Positions 9,257-17,797 of a DNA stretch of 40,367 bases are shown here, in pieces. The stretch comes from an uncultured Prevotella sp. Lineage in GTDB: Bacteria > Bacteroidota > Bacteroidia > Bacteroidales > Bacteroidaceae. The translations under genes and the position numbers were made by a program. The DNA is taken from NCBI GenBank assembly GCA_905236455.1, contig CAJOPT010000099.1, positions 1-40,367 on the forward strand. The letters are read 5' to 3'. Positions within the stretch are counted from its first letter, which is position 1, and the number at the start of each line of letters is the position of its first letter. The notes below the pieces were generated by a model. That model saw only the letters and a program-made list of their open reading frames with translations, ran no database searches and was not told the DNA's origin.

Positions 9257-10366
9257 TTATTCTCCGAATATCTCTATGAGCTTATTTTGAAGCTCATCAC
9301 CACGAAGGTCGCGTGCTACAATGTTGCCCTCTGGAGAAATAAGCAGGCTGGCGGGAATGGAACGGATTCCATAAACCTCTGAGGCGATACTCTTCCATCC
9401 TTTAAGGTCAGATAGGTGTATCCACGGCATATCTAAGTCGTTAATTGCTTTAAGCCAGGCTTCTTTCTTGTTGTCGAAAGACAAACCTACAATATCGAAC
9501 CCTTTTGCATGGTATTTTTTGTATGCCGCTACCACGTTTGGCATTTCGGTCCTGCATGGTCCACACCATGAAGCCCAGAAATCAACAAGAACCCAGTTTC
9601 CTTTACCAACGTACTCACTTAGTCTATGCATGTTACCTTCAGTGTCAGGTTCTTCCAAGTCAGTAAAAGGTTTGCCAATACTCTCCTCTGCAGTTTTCTT
9701 TGCTGCTTCTTCGACAGCCAGTGCTTCGTCAAATGACTTTTTTACCATTTGTGCGTAAGGGTGATTTGCATAGGGATAATTGCTATTGAAGGCTTTTGAG
9801 ATAGCATTCTCATCTAATACTTGAAGTAGCATAGGCATGAATGCGGCAGGGATGAGGTTATTGCTGTTTTCCTTGACAATACTTTCATATTCATTGTTTA
9901 TATCGGAAACGGCAGCCGTGAATGTTGACATAAGTTGTGGCATTTTTGCATTTACCTCATCCTCGCTCTTCTTACTGAGCTCAGCAGCCTCAGCCTGTAT
10001 ATTCTCCAGAACTTTTAGCTTTTGATTAGTAGAGAGATCATAGGCTGTGAGTTTCTCGTTGAGTGGAGAGCCTTTGAGTGTGTTGTCATTCATGTTAATT
10101 TCCACAGGAGTTCCGTCATTGAAAAATAATGTCTGCCACTGTGTGCCTTGTCCTGTGATTGCGAGCAGTGCATCCTTTTCGGTCGAACCCTTCATTTTGA
10201 ACTTTCCCTTCTTGACATTCACACTGTCAAGAAAGCCATCGGTTAGCATATCAATCAGATATACTTTATTTACATTGCTTGGGCAGATACCTTTTACTTC
10301 ATAATTAGTCTGTGCAAAAGCTTGTATTGTAGCAAACACAAGTGTCATAGTGATAAGTCTTTTCAT
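9257..10366 (-). CDS. Periplasmic TlpA/ResA-like thiol-disulfide protein with DUF4369-type N-terminal domain
   Basis: This 369-residue protein has a signal peptide (residues 1-18, ending AFAQ). An N-terminal beta-sandwich segment (about 20-110) contains the KGKFKMKG-type motif typical of DUF4369. A helical linker with a charged stretch around residues 120-230 leads to a thioredoxin-fold AhpC/TSA domain from about 235. The active site is WCGPC with Cys268 and Cys271, preceded by VDFWAS, and a cis-proline lies in GIRSIPASLLI. Such proteins reduce disulfides in the periplasm, for example in cytochrome maturation or oxidative defence; Bacteroidales carry many paralogues and the substrate cannot be told. 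It is transcribed alone and is divergent from the ketopantoate reductase gene. Confidence 0.9.
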   Translation of the reverse strand: MKRLITMTLVFATIQAFAQTNYEVKGICPSNVNKVYLIDMLTDGFLDSVNVKKGKFKMKGSTEKDALLAITGQGTQWQTLFFNDGTPVEINMNDNTLKGSPLNEKLTAYDLSTNQKLKVLENIQAEAAELSKKSEDEVNAKMPQLMSTFTAAVSDINNEYESIVKENSNNLIPAAFMPMLLQVLDENAISKAFNSNYPYANHPYAQMVKKSFDEALAVEEAAKKTAEESIGKPFTDLEEPDTEGNMHRLSEYVGKGNWVLVDFWASWCGPCRTEMPNVVAAYKKYHAKGFDIVGLSFDNKKEAWLKAINDLDMPWIHLSDLKGWKSIASEVYGIRSIPASLLISPEGNIVARDLRGDELQNKLIEIFGE

Positions 10367-10398
10367 CTTTGTTGAGTTTTTATAATTTATTACTTGTG

Positions 10399-10406
10399 CA
10401 AAAGTA
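10399..10406 (-). promoter_or_regulatory. Candidate -7 element for the TlpA-like gene
   Basis: On the minus strand the sequence reads TACTTTTG (TAnnTTTG), 33 bases upstream of the ATG ending at 10366. No good TTTG lies at the -33 distance, so the call rests on the -7 match and location. Confidence 0.42.
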
Positions 10407-10426
10407 CAAAAGATTTTTGACTTTTC

Positions 10427-10457
10427 TTGTAATTATGTTATTTTTATCATATCTTTG
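10427..10457 (+). promoter_or_regulatory. Promoter of the ketopantoate reductase gene
   Basis: TATCTTTG at 10450-10457 is an exact TAnnTTTG. A TTG at 10427-10429 lies 20 bp upstream as a partial -33 element. The predicted start near 10464 gives a leader of about 20 nt before the ATG at 10483. Confidence 0.58.
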
Positions 10458-10482
10458 CAAATCGAAAAAAATATAAGCACTT

Positions 10483-11397
10483 ATGACATATACGGTAATA
10501 GGTACAGGAGCCATTGGAGGGTACTATGGCGGAAAATTGGCAAAGGCAGGCAGAACTGTACGTTTTCTTTTGCATACAGACTATGCCTATGTGAAGGAGC
10601 ATGGTTTGCAGATAGACTCCTGTGACGGGTCGTTTCATTTGGATAAAATTGAAGCATACAATGATACTCGATTGATGCCAATATCTGACGTGATCCTAGT
10701 TTGTTTAAAGTCAACAAACAATCATCTTTTGAAAGAGATGCTTTCGCCTATTACCAATGAGCGAACGACAGTAGTACTTATACAGAACGGGATAGGATTG
10801 GAAGAAGACTTGCAGACACAGTTCCCGTCGTTACATATTGTAGCAGGTTTGGCTTTTATTTGTTCCGGAAAGGTTGGTCCAGGACATATATCCCATCAGT
10901 GCTATGGTAGTATTAACCTTGGTAATTTCTCATGTCCAGACGATCTTTTCTCGAAATTGATAGTCGACTTTAAAGATGCTGGTATCATTGCGACCGATGT
11001 GCCATATGCAGAAGCCCGTTGGAAAAAAGCTGTATGGAATATGCCTTTTAATGGTATGACGGTAGTATTAAACACCTCTACAGATAAATTGTTAAACAAT
11101 CCAGCCACACGGCGCCTTATCTATGACCTGATGATGGAAGTCATTGATGGTGCTAAAGCTATTGGCGTGACAGGTGTAGATAAGTCTTTTGCTGATAAGA
11201 TGATTGAACTTACTGATGCCATGGTGCCATATAGCCCGTCAATGAAGCTTGACTACGATTACCATCGTCCAATGGAGATACAATATCTCTATACCCGCGC
11301 AATTACAGAGGTTAGAAAGGTAGGATATGATATGCCAAAGCTTGCTATGCTTGAAGCAGAGCTTCGGTTTATTCAATCGTTATATTTGGATCAATAG
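10483..11397 (+). CDS. panE: 2-dehydropantoate 2-reductase (ketopantoate reductase)
   Basis: This 304-residue protein begins with a Rossmann nucleotide-binding motif, GTGAIGG (residues 7-13), that binds NADPH. It continues with the ketopantoate reductase pattern: LVCLKSTNN, an IQNGIG segment, RWKKAVWNMPFN with the likely catalytic Lys near residue 185, and SMKLDYDYHRPMEIQYL near the C-terminus. The enzyme reduces 2-dehydropantoate to pantoate in pantothenate and coenzyme A synthesis, in the cytoplasm. Length and motifs fit the ApbA/PanE family; some members act on other 2-keto acids, and no other pan gene is near, so exact substrate is inferred. It has its own promoter and is convergent with htpG, separated by a hairpin terminator. 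Confidence 0.86.
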   Translation: MTYTVIGTGAIGGYYGGKLAKAGRTVRFLLHTDYAYVKEHGLQIDSCDGSFHLDKIEAYNDTRLMPISDVILVCLKSTNNHLLKEMLSPITNERTTVVLIQNGIGLEEDLQTQFPSLHIVAGLAFICSGKVGPGHISHQCYGSINLGNFSCPDDLFSKLIVDFKDAGIIATDVPYAEARWKKAVWNMPFNGMTVVLNTSTDKLLNNPATRRLIYDLMMEVIDGAKAIGVTGVDKSFADKMIELTDAMVPYSPSMKLDYDYHRPMEIQYLYTRAITEVRKVGYDMPKLAMLEAELRFIQSLYLDQ

Positions 11398-11457
11398 ACT
11401 ATAATTGTGATGTTGGTATGACCTTTTAAGAAAGTACCATCATTTTTATAAAACAAA

Positions 11458-11497
11458 ACAGGTCAATCCTTTTTGTATAAGAGAAGGATTGACCTGT
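11458..11497. terminator. Bidirectional terminator between panE and htpG
   Basis: A 14-bp perfect stem has arms at 11458-11471 and 11484-11497 and a 12-base loop. On the minus strand it is followed by a T-rich run, so it best serves htpG, but it can also stop transcripts from panE. The two genes converge on it. Confidence 0.75.
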
Positions 11498-11515
11498 TAC
11501 TGTCCTAAAAAACTC

Positions 11516-13570
11516 TTATTGAATCAGATCGACTGAACGTTTCAGGAACTTGTCAAGCGCTTCTCCCTTGAGCATTCCGTTTTGCAGAAGTGCAAGGTCG
11601 ATGAGTTGATGTACTATATTGTTTCCTTTAGCATAGTCGGCTATAATCTGGTTCTTTTTTGCTTTCTGTTCATCTATAGCCTTCTGAGTGTTTGCTTTGT
11701 CGTCTTTCTCCTCTTGAGTCAGCTCGTCGTATTTCTTTTTCGACTGTTCTTGATTGATGACTTGCAAACGGGCATTCAACCCTTTTATTTCAGCCGATAC
11801 TGGCTTAATGGCATCTTCTGTTTTACTCTTTGCGTCATTTAATACCTTCTTAATAAGAGGGTGGTCGCTGTTTAATACAAGACTATAGCTGTCTGGCATC
11901 TGAGCATAGAATGACATTCCTGCTTGATAGCGGCTGATGTCTTTCATGCGTCGCATGTACTCACTTTGTGTGATAAGCACAGGCTGGGAACTTTCACCAA
12001 GTGCCTGTACTTCTACAGTAAAATCAGTTTTCTCAATAGAAGGAATCTGAGTCTTGAATGTTTGTGACAAATTGTCACGTTCCTCTTCGTTGAGGTCTGA
12101 CTCTTTGGCATCTTCTTTGACTATAATCCTGTCTATAATATCAGAGTCTACGCGCGTGAAACGGCTTTTCTCTAATTTCTGCTCCAGCATAGAGACTACA
12201 GGTGTGTCAAGTTGTCCATCTAAAAGCAGAATGCTATATCCTTTGTTTTTTGCTGCCTCGATATATGTATATTGCTCTTCTTTGTTGTTTGCATACAGAT
12301 ATATGAGGTTCCCGTCTTTGTCAGTCTGGTTATCCTTGATTAGTGTTTTGTATTCCTCTAAAGTGAAGTACTTTCCTTCCACATCTTTCATTAGCGCAAA
12401 CTCTTTTGCCCGGTCGTAGAAACTGTCTTCCGACAACATTCCATAGTTGATGAATATCTTGAGGTCATCCCATTTTTCCTCGTAGTCTTTGCGGTTCTCT
12501 TTGAAGATTGAAGCGAGTCTGTCAGCTACTTTTTTAGTTATATAAGTAGATATCTTTTTTACGTTAGCATCACTCTGTAGATATGAGCGGCTTACATTCA
12601 AAGGAATATCAGGTGAGTCAATTATTCCGTGGAGAAGTGTGAGGAACTCAGGAACAATCCCTTCTACCTGATCAGTAACGAAAACCTGGTTGCAATAAAG
12701 CTGAATCTTATTGCGTTGTAAGTCGATATTTGACTTTATGCGTGGGAAATATAATATACCAGTAAGATTGAAAGGATAATCCACATTTAGGTGAATCCAA
12801 AAGAGGGGCTCATCCTGCATGGGATATAGCGTGCGGTAAAACGATTTGTAATCTTCCTCTTTGATAGTGCTTGGTGCCTTTGCCCAAAGTGGCTCAACAT
12901 TATTAATAATATTATCCTCATCTGTAGGTTGCATCTTTCCGTCTTTCCATTCCTCCTTTTTCCCAAAAGCAACAGGAACAGACATAAATTTGCAATACTT
13001 ATCAAGCAAGCTTTGTATTTTCTGCTTTTCCAGAAACTCCTTACAGTCATCATCTATGTACAGGATAATATCAGAACCGCGATCGTCTTTTTCCACGTCC
13101 TCTATAGTAAATGATGGACTACCGTCACATGACCATTTTACAGCCTTAGCTTCTTCCTGATAGCTGCGAGTTACAATTTCCACCTTTTTTGATACCATAA
13201 AGGCAGAATAGAATCCAAGTCCAAAGTGTCCAATGATAGCATTGGCGTTTTCCTTATATTTGTCAAGGAAATCGTTGACACCAGAGAAAGCGATCTGATT
13301 GATATACTTGTCTATCTCTTCTTCTGTCATACCAATACCGCGGTCGCTTATGGTTAGGGTTCCTGCTTTTTCATCGATGGTGACATGAACAGTCAGATCT
13401 CCTGTCTCACCTTTAAAATCTCCTTTTTGTGCGAGGGTCTTAAGTTTCTGTGTAGCGTCTACAGCGTTACTAACCATCTCGCGCAGAAAAATCTCATGAT
13501 CTGAATACAAGAACTTTTTAATTACGGGGAATATGTTCTCAGTCGTAACCCCGATATTACCTTTTTGCAT
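11516..13570 (-). CDS. htpG: Molecular chaperone HtpG (Hsp90 family)
   Basis: This 684-residue protein shows the full Hsp90 layout. The N-terminal GHKL ATPase domain has FLREMVSNAVDA with catalytic Glu31 and Asn35, DRGIGM, and the glycine-rich lid IGHFGLGFYSAFMV. The middle domain includes LYFPRIKSNIDLQRNKIQLYCNQVFV and the catalytic-loop segment SRSYLQSD. The C-terminal dimerisation domain lies beyond residue about 520. Between them is a Bacteroidota-type charged segment, QSKKKYDELTQEEKDDKANTQ. HtpG is a cytosolic ATP-dependent chaperone that remodels client proteins with DnaK, and is usually heat-induced. It is transcribed alone, ends at a strong terminator and is divergent from the ECF sigma gene, which may or may not be related functionally. 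Confidence 0.97.
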   Translation of the reverse strand: MQKGNIGVTTENIFPVIKKFLYSDHEIFLREMVSNAVDATQKLKTLAQKGDFKGETGDLTVHVTIDEKAGTLTISDRGIGMTEEEIDKYINQIAFSGVNDFLDKYKENANAIIGHFGLGFYSAFMVSKKVEIVTRSYQEEAKAVKWSCDGSPSFTIEDVEKDDRGSDIILYIDDDCKEFLEKQKIQSLLDKYCKFMSVPVAFGKKEEWKDGKMQPTDEDNIINNVEPLWAKAPSTIKEEDYKSFYRTLYPMQDEPLFWIHLNVDYPFNLTGILYFPRIKSNIDLQRNKIQLYCNQVFVTDQVEGIVPEFLTLLHGIIDSPDIPLNVSRSYLQSDANVKKISTYITKKVADRLASIFKENRKDYEEKWDDLKIFINYGMLSEDSFYDRAKEFALMKDVEGKYFTLEEYKTLIKDNQTDKDGNLIYLYANNKEEQYTYIEAAKNKGYSILLLDGQLDTPVVSMLEQKLEKSRFTRVDSDIIDRIIVKEDAKESDLNEEERDNLSQTFKTQIPSIEKTDFTVEVQALGESSQPVLITQSEYMRRMKDISRYQAGMSFYAQMPDSYSLVLNSDHPLIKKVLNDAKSKTEDAIKPVSAEIKGLNARLQVINQEQSKKKYDELTQEEKDDKANTQKAIDEQKAKKNQIIADYAKGNNIVHQLIDLALLQNGMLKGEALDKFLKRSVDLIQ

Positions 13571-13647
13571 GTTAAATGTATTTAATAGTTTATATTATTT
13601 TTATATGTCTATATCAAACTGCGTGCCAAAATGCATTTAATTTGTTT

Positions 13648-13655
13648 CAAAAATA
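13648..13655 (-). promoter_or_regulatory. Candidate -7 element of htpG
   Basis: On the minus strand this reads TATTTTTG, matching TAnnTTTG. A TTCG (one mismatch from TTTG) lies 19 bp upstream at 13675-13678. The predicted leader is about 70 nt. No CIRCE-type inverted repeat is seen. Confidence 0.45.
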
Positions 13656-13718
13656 GTGTGATTTTGTTCATTAACGAAAAAATCGTTGAATTTGTTTATC
13701 AGCTTCAAAAAAAAATAC

Positions 13719-13726
13719 TATCTTTG
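13719..13726 (+). promoter_or_regulatory. -7 element upstream of the ECF sigma gene
   Basis: TATCTTTG matches TAnnTTTG exactly, 29 bases before the ATG at 13756. A TTTG at 13691-13694 is 24 bp away, longer than the usual 19-21. The sigma gene therefore seems to be read at least partly by the housekeeping sigma factor. Confidence 0.55.
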
Positions 13727-13755
13727 CCATTGATTCTGAAAAGTAATATGATATC

Positions 13756-14274
13756 ATGATAAATGCCTTATCTAAAGATACGATTATAACTGAATATTAT
13801 AAAGTTCACAGAGAGGAGATGGTTCTCTTTGTTGCTAAGCGTATCGGTAGGTCAGATTTGGCAGAAGACATGGTGCATGATGCATTCTTGAAGTTGTTGT
13901 TGACAGATAAAATGATAACAGCTGTAACTATTCAGAAAATTATTTATATAATATTGAGGAATATAATGTTTGATTATTGGCGGAGGCATAGAGTAATCGA
14001 AGAATATGAGCATTATATAAAAAAACATTCCAGTATGACTGGTTTGACAACAGAATCCGTATACTCAATTAAAGAAGTCGTTAACTTACTGGAAAAAGGT
14101 GTTGCCCGTCTTACAGGAAGGCAACGTGAAATTTATTGTCTTAATGTTTATCAGGGAATGAAGGTTGCTGAGATATCTACCATATTGCATGTAGAGTATA
14201 AAAGTGTGGAAAACCATCTTGGGGTTGCACGTAAGAAAATACGTAAGTACATAAAAATGCGGTTGGCTATTTAG
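13756..14274 (+). CDS. ECF-type RNA polymerase sigma factor
   Basis: This 172-residue protein has the two-domain ECF layout. Region 2 (about residues 12-85) contains DLAEDMVHDAFLKLL and a helix ending NIMFDYWRRHR, the part that binds the -10 element. Region 4 (about 110-170) contains LTGRQREIYCLNVYQGMKVAEIA-like sequence followed by a helix-turn-helix, SVENHLGVARKKIRKYI. It would direct RNA polymerase to a small regulon. No anti-sigma gene or FecR-like partner and no SusC/TonB receptor lies beside it, so its signal cannot be inferred. Region 2.3/2.4 has the unusual run IQKIIYIILRNIMF. The gene ends within its own terminator hairpin, so it is monocistronic. Confidence 0.9.
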   Translation: MINALSKDTIITEYYKVHREEMVLFVAKRIGRSDLAEDMVHDAFLKLLLTDKMITAVTIQKIIYIILRNIMFDYWRRHRVIEEYEHYIKKHSSMTGLTTESVYSIKEVVNLLEKGVARLTGRQREIYCLNVYQGMKVAEISTILHVEYKSVENHLGVARKKIRKYIKMRLAI

Positions 14275-14290
14275 TCAACCGCATTTGTTT
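14255..14290 (+). terminator. Terminator overlapping the 3' end of the ECF sigma gene
   Basis: An 11-bp stem pairs 14255-14265 with 14276-14286, with the stop codon TAG (14272-14274) in the loop, followed by TGTTTCTT. The left arm is made of coding sequence. Confidence 0.7.
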
Positions 14291-14330
14291 CTTATAAATA
14301 TTTTAGCTTCTTTATTTTGAATGAATAAAG

Positions 14331-15779
14331 TTAGATATTCTTTAAAATGTCAAGCAAATGATCCCACACCATCTGTACTGTAGGAATCAATAGACGCTCA
14401 TCTGGAGAATGTACGCCGCGAAGAGTCGGACCAAATGAAACCATATCAAGGTTTGGGTATTTCTCAGAGAACAGTCCACATTCAAGACCTGCATGAATAC
14501 CAAGTACTTGTGGCTCTTTATTAAATAGTCTCTTATATGACTCTACAGCGATAGCTGTTAGACGGCTGTCTGCTCGCATCTTCCATGCGGGATACCCATC
14601 ACCTTGCATTACCTCGGCACCTGCCAGTTGATATACAGCCTTGATGGTTGCCGCCTGATTGTCGAGTGCGCTCATTACATTTGAACGCTGTGAACTCAGA
14701 ACAATCACTTCCTTATCTGTTGTGACAACACTTGCCAGGTTACTTGATGTTTCGACCAGCCAAGCCAGAGCCTCATCCTGACACATAGCAAAAACACCAT
14801 TATCTACAGCCTGCAAGGCTTGAATGAGTCTTGTACTGGTTTCCAATGGTAGTACTTTCGCGCTTTCGTGACTTTCCAATCTGAATACCATGTTTTTCTC
14901 CGTTACATGATACTCTTCCTCTATTTGTGTCACATAGATATTCCATGCCGCACGAACATCTTCTTTCTTGTCGGAAGGTACCGCAAATATTACGACTCCA
15001 TCTCTTGGTATAGCATTATGAAGTTTACCGGCATTAAACTCAGAAAGACGTACTCCGTAATTTTCCTGAACAAAATAAAGGAAGCGGCTAAGCAATTTGA
15101 TAGCATTTGCGCGTTTCTTATTAATGTCATCACCAGAGTGCCCTCCTATAAGTCCTTTAATTGACAGCATCATAAAGAAATATCCTTCCGGAGCATCCTC
15201 TTTGTCGAAACGGAATGTTGCGGTAGTATTCCTTCCTCCTGCGCATGATACGAATATTTGTCCTTCATCCTCAGAGTCAAGGTTAATGAGCATGTCGCCA
15301 GTCATGAATCCAGCTTTCATCCCTTCCGCACCAGTTAAGCCGGTTTCTTCGTCACGTGTAAACACACACTCCAGTGGACCGTGCTCAATGGTGTTGTCAT
15401 CTAAGATAGCAAGCTCAATAGCACATCCGATACCGTCATCAGCTCCCAATGTTGTACCTTTGGCTTTTAGCCATTCCCCGTCAACATAGGTCTGTATGGG
15501 GTCTTTGGTAAAATCGATGTCCACTTCTGGTAGCTTTTCGCATACCATATCCATGTGGCTTTGCAGAATTACTGTTTTGCGGTCTTCAAAACCTGGCGTG
15601 GCAGGTTTTCTGATTAAAACGTTTCCTGTCTCATCTACCAGTGTCTGTAATCCGCGTTCTTCACCAAACGCTTTTAGGTACTCAATCATCTTCTCCTCAT
15701 GCTTTGATGGACGGGGAATCAAGTTGATTTTTGCGAACTGCTCAAATACGTGAGCAGGCTTAAGTTCAAAATTTGCCAT
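14331..15779 (-). CDS. pepD: Aminoacyl-histidine dipeptidase (Xaa-His dipeptidase, M20C)
   Basis: This 482-residue protein matches the PepD/carnosinase-like M20C metallopeptidases. Metal and catalytic residues are visible in order: His75 and Asp77 in QSHMDMV, Asp114/Asp115 in GADDGIG, Glu144/Glu145 in RDEETGLTGA, an Asp in INLDSEDEG, and a late His in GIHAGLECG. The dimerisation lid domain (about residues 185-385) begins after KGLIGGHSGDDINK. The enzyme hydrolyses dipeptides, classically with C-terminal histidine, in the cytoplasm, feeding amino acids from imported peptides into metabolism. Many Bacteroidales carry several copies. It is transcribed alone, divergent from the GDP-fucose operon. 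Confidence 0.95.
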   Translation of the reverse strand: MANFELKPAHVFEQFAKINLIPRPSKHEEKMIEYLKAFGEERGLQTLVDETGNVLIRKPATPGFEDRKTVILQSHMDMVCEKLPEVDIDFTKDPIQTYVDGEWLKAKGTTLGADDGIGCAIELAILDDNTIEHGPLECVFTRDEETGLTGAEGMKAGFMTGDMLINLDSEDEGQIFVSCAGGRNTTATFRFDKEDAPEGYFFMMLSIKGLIGGHSGDDINKKRANAIKLLSRFLYFVQENYGVRLSEFNAGKLHNAIPRDGVVIFAVPSDKKEDVRAAWNIYVTQIEEEYHVTEKNMVFRLESHESAKVLPLETSTRLIQALQAVDNGVFAMCQDEALAWLVETSSNLASVVTTDKEVIVLSSQRSNVMSALDNQAATIKAVYQLAGAEVMQGDGYPAWKMRADSRLTAIAVESYKRLFNKEPQVLGIHAGLECGLFSEKYPNLDMVSFGPTLRGVHSPDERLLIPTVQMVWDHLLDILKNI

Positions 15780-15796
15780 TTTTCTGTCATTTTTAT

Positions 15797-15827
15797 TTTG
15801 TAGTTCTACCTAATTGTATTAACTTTG
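15797..15827 (+). promoter_or_regulatory. Promoter of the GDP-fucose operon
   Basis: TTTG at 15797-15800 and TAACTTTG at 15820-15827 are separated by exactly 19 bp. Transcription would begin near 15834, 30 nt before the ATG at 15864. No further TAnnTTTG is seen in the gaps before the next four plus-strand genes, so this promoter probably drives all five. Confidence 0.68.
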
Positions 15828-15849
15828 CCGTCGATTTTAAAATCATTTG

Positions 15850-15857
15850 CAAATATA
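15850..15857 (-). promoter_or_regulatory. Candidate -7 element of pepD
   Basis: The minus strand reads TATATTTG (TAnnTTTG). It lies inside the start region of the opposite small gene, so the pepD and operon transcripts would overlap by a short antisense stretch. No proper -33 element is seen. Confidence 0.38.
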
Positions 15858-15863
15858 AGAAAA

Positions 15864-16058
15864 ATGATACAAACATTGCTCTTATCATTGTTAATAATTG
15901 CTATTGCTATAGCTTTATTAAGTGTTAAACTCTTATTTAGGAAGGACGGAAAGTTCTCATCTATGCATATTCACGATAGTAAAGCTATGAAGGATCGTGG
16001 CATCCATTGTGTTATGGATCAAGATTATGAGGCGCGTAAGACAGGTAGGGCAATGTAG
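15864..16058 (+). CDS. Conserved small single-pass membrane protein
   Basis: This 64-residue protein has an N-terminal hydrophobic helix (residues 2-22) and a short cytoplasmic or periplasmic tail with the pattern FRKDGKF, HIHDSKAMKDRGIHC and QDYEAR. I recall similar short proteins from other Bacteroidales, annotated only as membrane or secreted proteins, but cannot name a function. An upstream TTG frame reaching 15825 is ruled out because it would begin inside the promoter; ATG 15864 gives a complete protein. It is the first gene of the operon, 29 bases before the Skp-like lipoprotein gene. The single Cys (in GIHC) and two His residues could bind metal, but that is speculation. Confidence 0.7.
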   Translation: MIQTLLLSLLIIAIAIALLSVKLLFRKDGKFSSMHIHDSKAMKDRGIHCVMDQDYEARKTGRAM

Positions 16059-16087
16059 AGAGAATAAATAATTAAAATTAAAATAAG

Positions 16088-16687
16088 ATGAAGAAAACTT
16101 TTATTATGGCTATGGTGACCATTTTCGCCATCACTTCTTGTAATAATCAACCGCAGCAGAATGATACAAAAGAGGCTGCTAAAGAAGCTGCTGAAGGAGT
16201 AAAGAGTGAGAAGAAAATTGCCTTTGTTGAGGTAGACTCTATAATGAGTCAGTATAATTATTGGAAAGAAGTGACTAAGCTGATGGAGCAAAAAGAACAG
16301 AATATCCAGAAAACTCTTGCAAGCAAGCAGCAGAGTCTTCAGCAGGCTGCTGCTAACTTCCAACAGGGGATACAGCAAAATAAGTATACAGAGCAACAAG
16401 CCCGTTCTATTCAGGCAAACCTGCAGAAGCAAGCTCAGGATGCTGATGCATTGCAACAGCGCCTTGGGACTGAGTACCAGAATGAAGTCGCGAAGTATAA
16501 TAAAGCATTATCTGACAGTATACACCATTATCTTTTTGTTTTTAACAAGGACAATAAGTATTCTGTTATTTTCGCAAAACAAGGTGATAATATCCTCTAT
16601 GCAGACAAAACCTATGATATTACAAATGAGGTTATAAAAGGTCTGAATAAGGCTTACAAAGGAATGAAAAAAGAGACAGCCAAATAA
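16088..16687 (+). CDS. Skp/OmpH-like periplasmic lipoprotein
   Basis: This 199-residue protein has a lipoprotein signal with the acceptor Cys18 (FAITSC), then an acidic/Ala-rich linker (EAAKEAAEG). The core begins KKIAFVEVDSIMSQYNYWKEV, as in OmpH/Skp proteins, followed by a long Gln-rich coiled coil (about residues 65-140). It ends in a strand region, YSVIFAKQGDNILYADKTYDIT, also typical of OmpH. Skp-like chaperones hold unfolded outer-membrane proteins in the periplasm through two long helical arms. Lipid anchoring differs from the soluble enterobacterial Skp but occurs in Bacteroidota. It lies between a small membrane protein gene and manC in the same operon. Confidence 0.78.
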   Translation: MKKTFIMAMVTIFAITSCNNQPQQNDTKEAAKEAAEGVKSEKKIAFVEVDSIMSQYNYWKEVTKLMEQKEQNIQKTLASKQQSLQQAAANFQQGIQQNKYTEQQARSIQANLQKQAQDADALQQRLGTEYQNEVAKYNKALSDSIHHYLFVFNKDNKYSVIFAKQGDNILYADKTYDITNEVIKGLNKAYKGMKKETAK

Positions 16688-16698
16688 GGATTAAGCCT

Positions 16699-17769
16699 AT
16701 GGCACGCAACAATAATCATCTGGTTATTATGGCTGGCGGCGTTGGCAGCCGCTTTTGGCCTATGAGTACGGTGGAGAAACCTAAGCAATTTATTGATATA
16801 CTTGGTGTCGGTCGTTCTCTGTTGCAACTCACTTTCGATCGTTTCCTTAATATTTGTGACCCTCAAAATGTGTGGGTGGTTACTAATAAAATATATGCAG
16901 AGACTGTTGCCGAACAGTTACCGGAAATCCCCAGGGATCACATATTGCAGGAACCATGCCGTCGCAATACCGCTCCTTGTATAGCATATGTCAGCTGGAG
17001 AATAAAGAACCAGGATTCAAATGCTAACATCGTTATTACTCCAAGTGACCATGTTGTTGTAGATGTGACAGAGTTTAGGAGAGTGATTGAGCAGAGCCTG
17101 AAATTCACGTCTAGTTCTGATGCTATAGTTACATTAGGCATGCATCCAACACGACCTGAGACAGGATATGGTTATATTCAGGCAGATCTGAGTACGCCAA
17201 GTGCTCGTAATAAGGAGATTTTTAGGGTCGACCAGTTCCGGGAGAAACCTAATTTGAAAACAGCGCAAGAGTATATTAAGCAGAACAATTTCTTTTGGAA
17301 TGCGGGGATATTCGTATGGAGTGCCTCTACAATTTTAAATGCTTTCCGTATATATCAGCCTTCAATCGCAAAAATATTTGATGGCATTCGTGATAAGTTA
17401 GGAACAAAGGACGAGCAAAAGGTGATTGATGTCATGTATCCTGAATGTGATAATATATCTGTTGACTATGCTATCATGGAGAATGCGACAGAGATATTTG
17501 TTTACCCGGCATCCTTTGGCTGGAGTGACCTTGGCACATGGGGCTCTCTCTTGATGCAGAGTGCTCGTGATCTTCACGGTAATGCCACAATAGGAAATAA
17601 TATTTCTTTGTATGATACGAAGAACACAATTGTGCATGCGACAGAGGAGAAGAAAGTAGTAGTCCAAGGGCTTGATGGCTTTATTGTTGTTGAGAAAAAT
17701 GATACACTTTTGATTTGTAGGCTCTCTGAGGAGCAGAAGATAAAGCAATATTCGGGAGAAGAATCATAG
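16699..17769 (+). CDS. manC: Mannose-1-phosphate guanylyltransferase
   Basis: This 356-residue protein has the nucleotidyltransferase signature GGVGSRFWPMS followed by KPKQF (residues 13-31), which binds GTP and the sugar phosphate. It also has the downstream motifs RNTAPCIAY, ITPSDHVV, GYGYIQ, FREKPN, FFWNAGIFVW and SFGWSDLGTW. It makes GDP-mannose from mannose-1-phosphate and GTP. The length shows a stand-alone enzyme without the phosphomannose isomerase domain found in many ManC proteins. The gene begins 11 bases after the Skp-like gene and is followed by gmd and fcl, so its product is committed at least partly to GDP-L-fucose. Confidence 0.94.
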   Translation: MARNNNHLVIMAGGVGSRFWPMSTVEKPKQFIDILGVGRSLLQLTFDRFLNICDPQNVWVVTNKIYAETVAEQLPEIPRDHILQEPCRRNTAPCIAYVSWRIKNQDSNANIVITPSDHVVVDVTEFRRVIEQSLKFTSSSDAIVTLGMHPTRPETGYGYIQADLSTPSARNKEIFRVDQFREKPNLKTAQEYIKQNNFFWNAGIFVWSASTILNAFRIYQPSIAKIFDGIRDKLGTKDEQKVIDVMYPECDNISVDYAIMENATEIFVYPASFGWSDLGTWGSLLMQSARDLHGNATIGNNISLYDTKNTIVHATEEKKVVVQGLDGFIVVEKNDTLLICRLSEEQKIKQYSGEES

Positions 17770-17797
17770 ATTTTAAAATTAAGAAAGCTAATATAGA

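Noticed and set aside
15825..15863. N-terminal extension of the 64-residue membrane protein
   Set aside because: The extension starts at a TTG inside the -7 element of the operon promoter.
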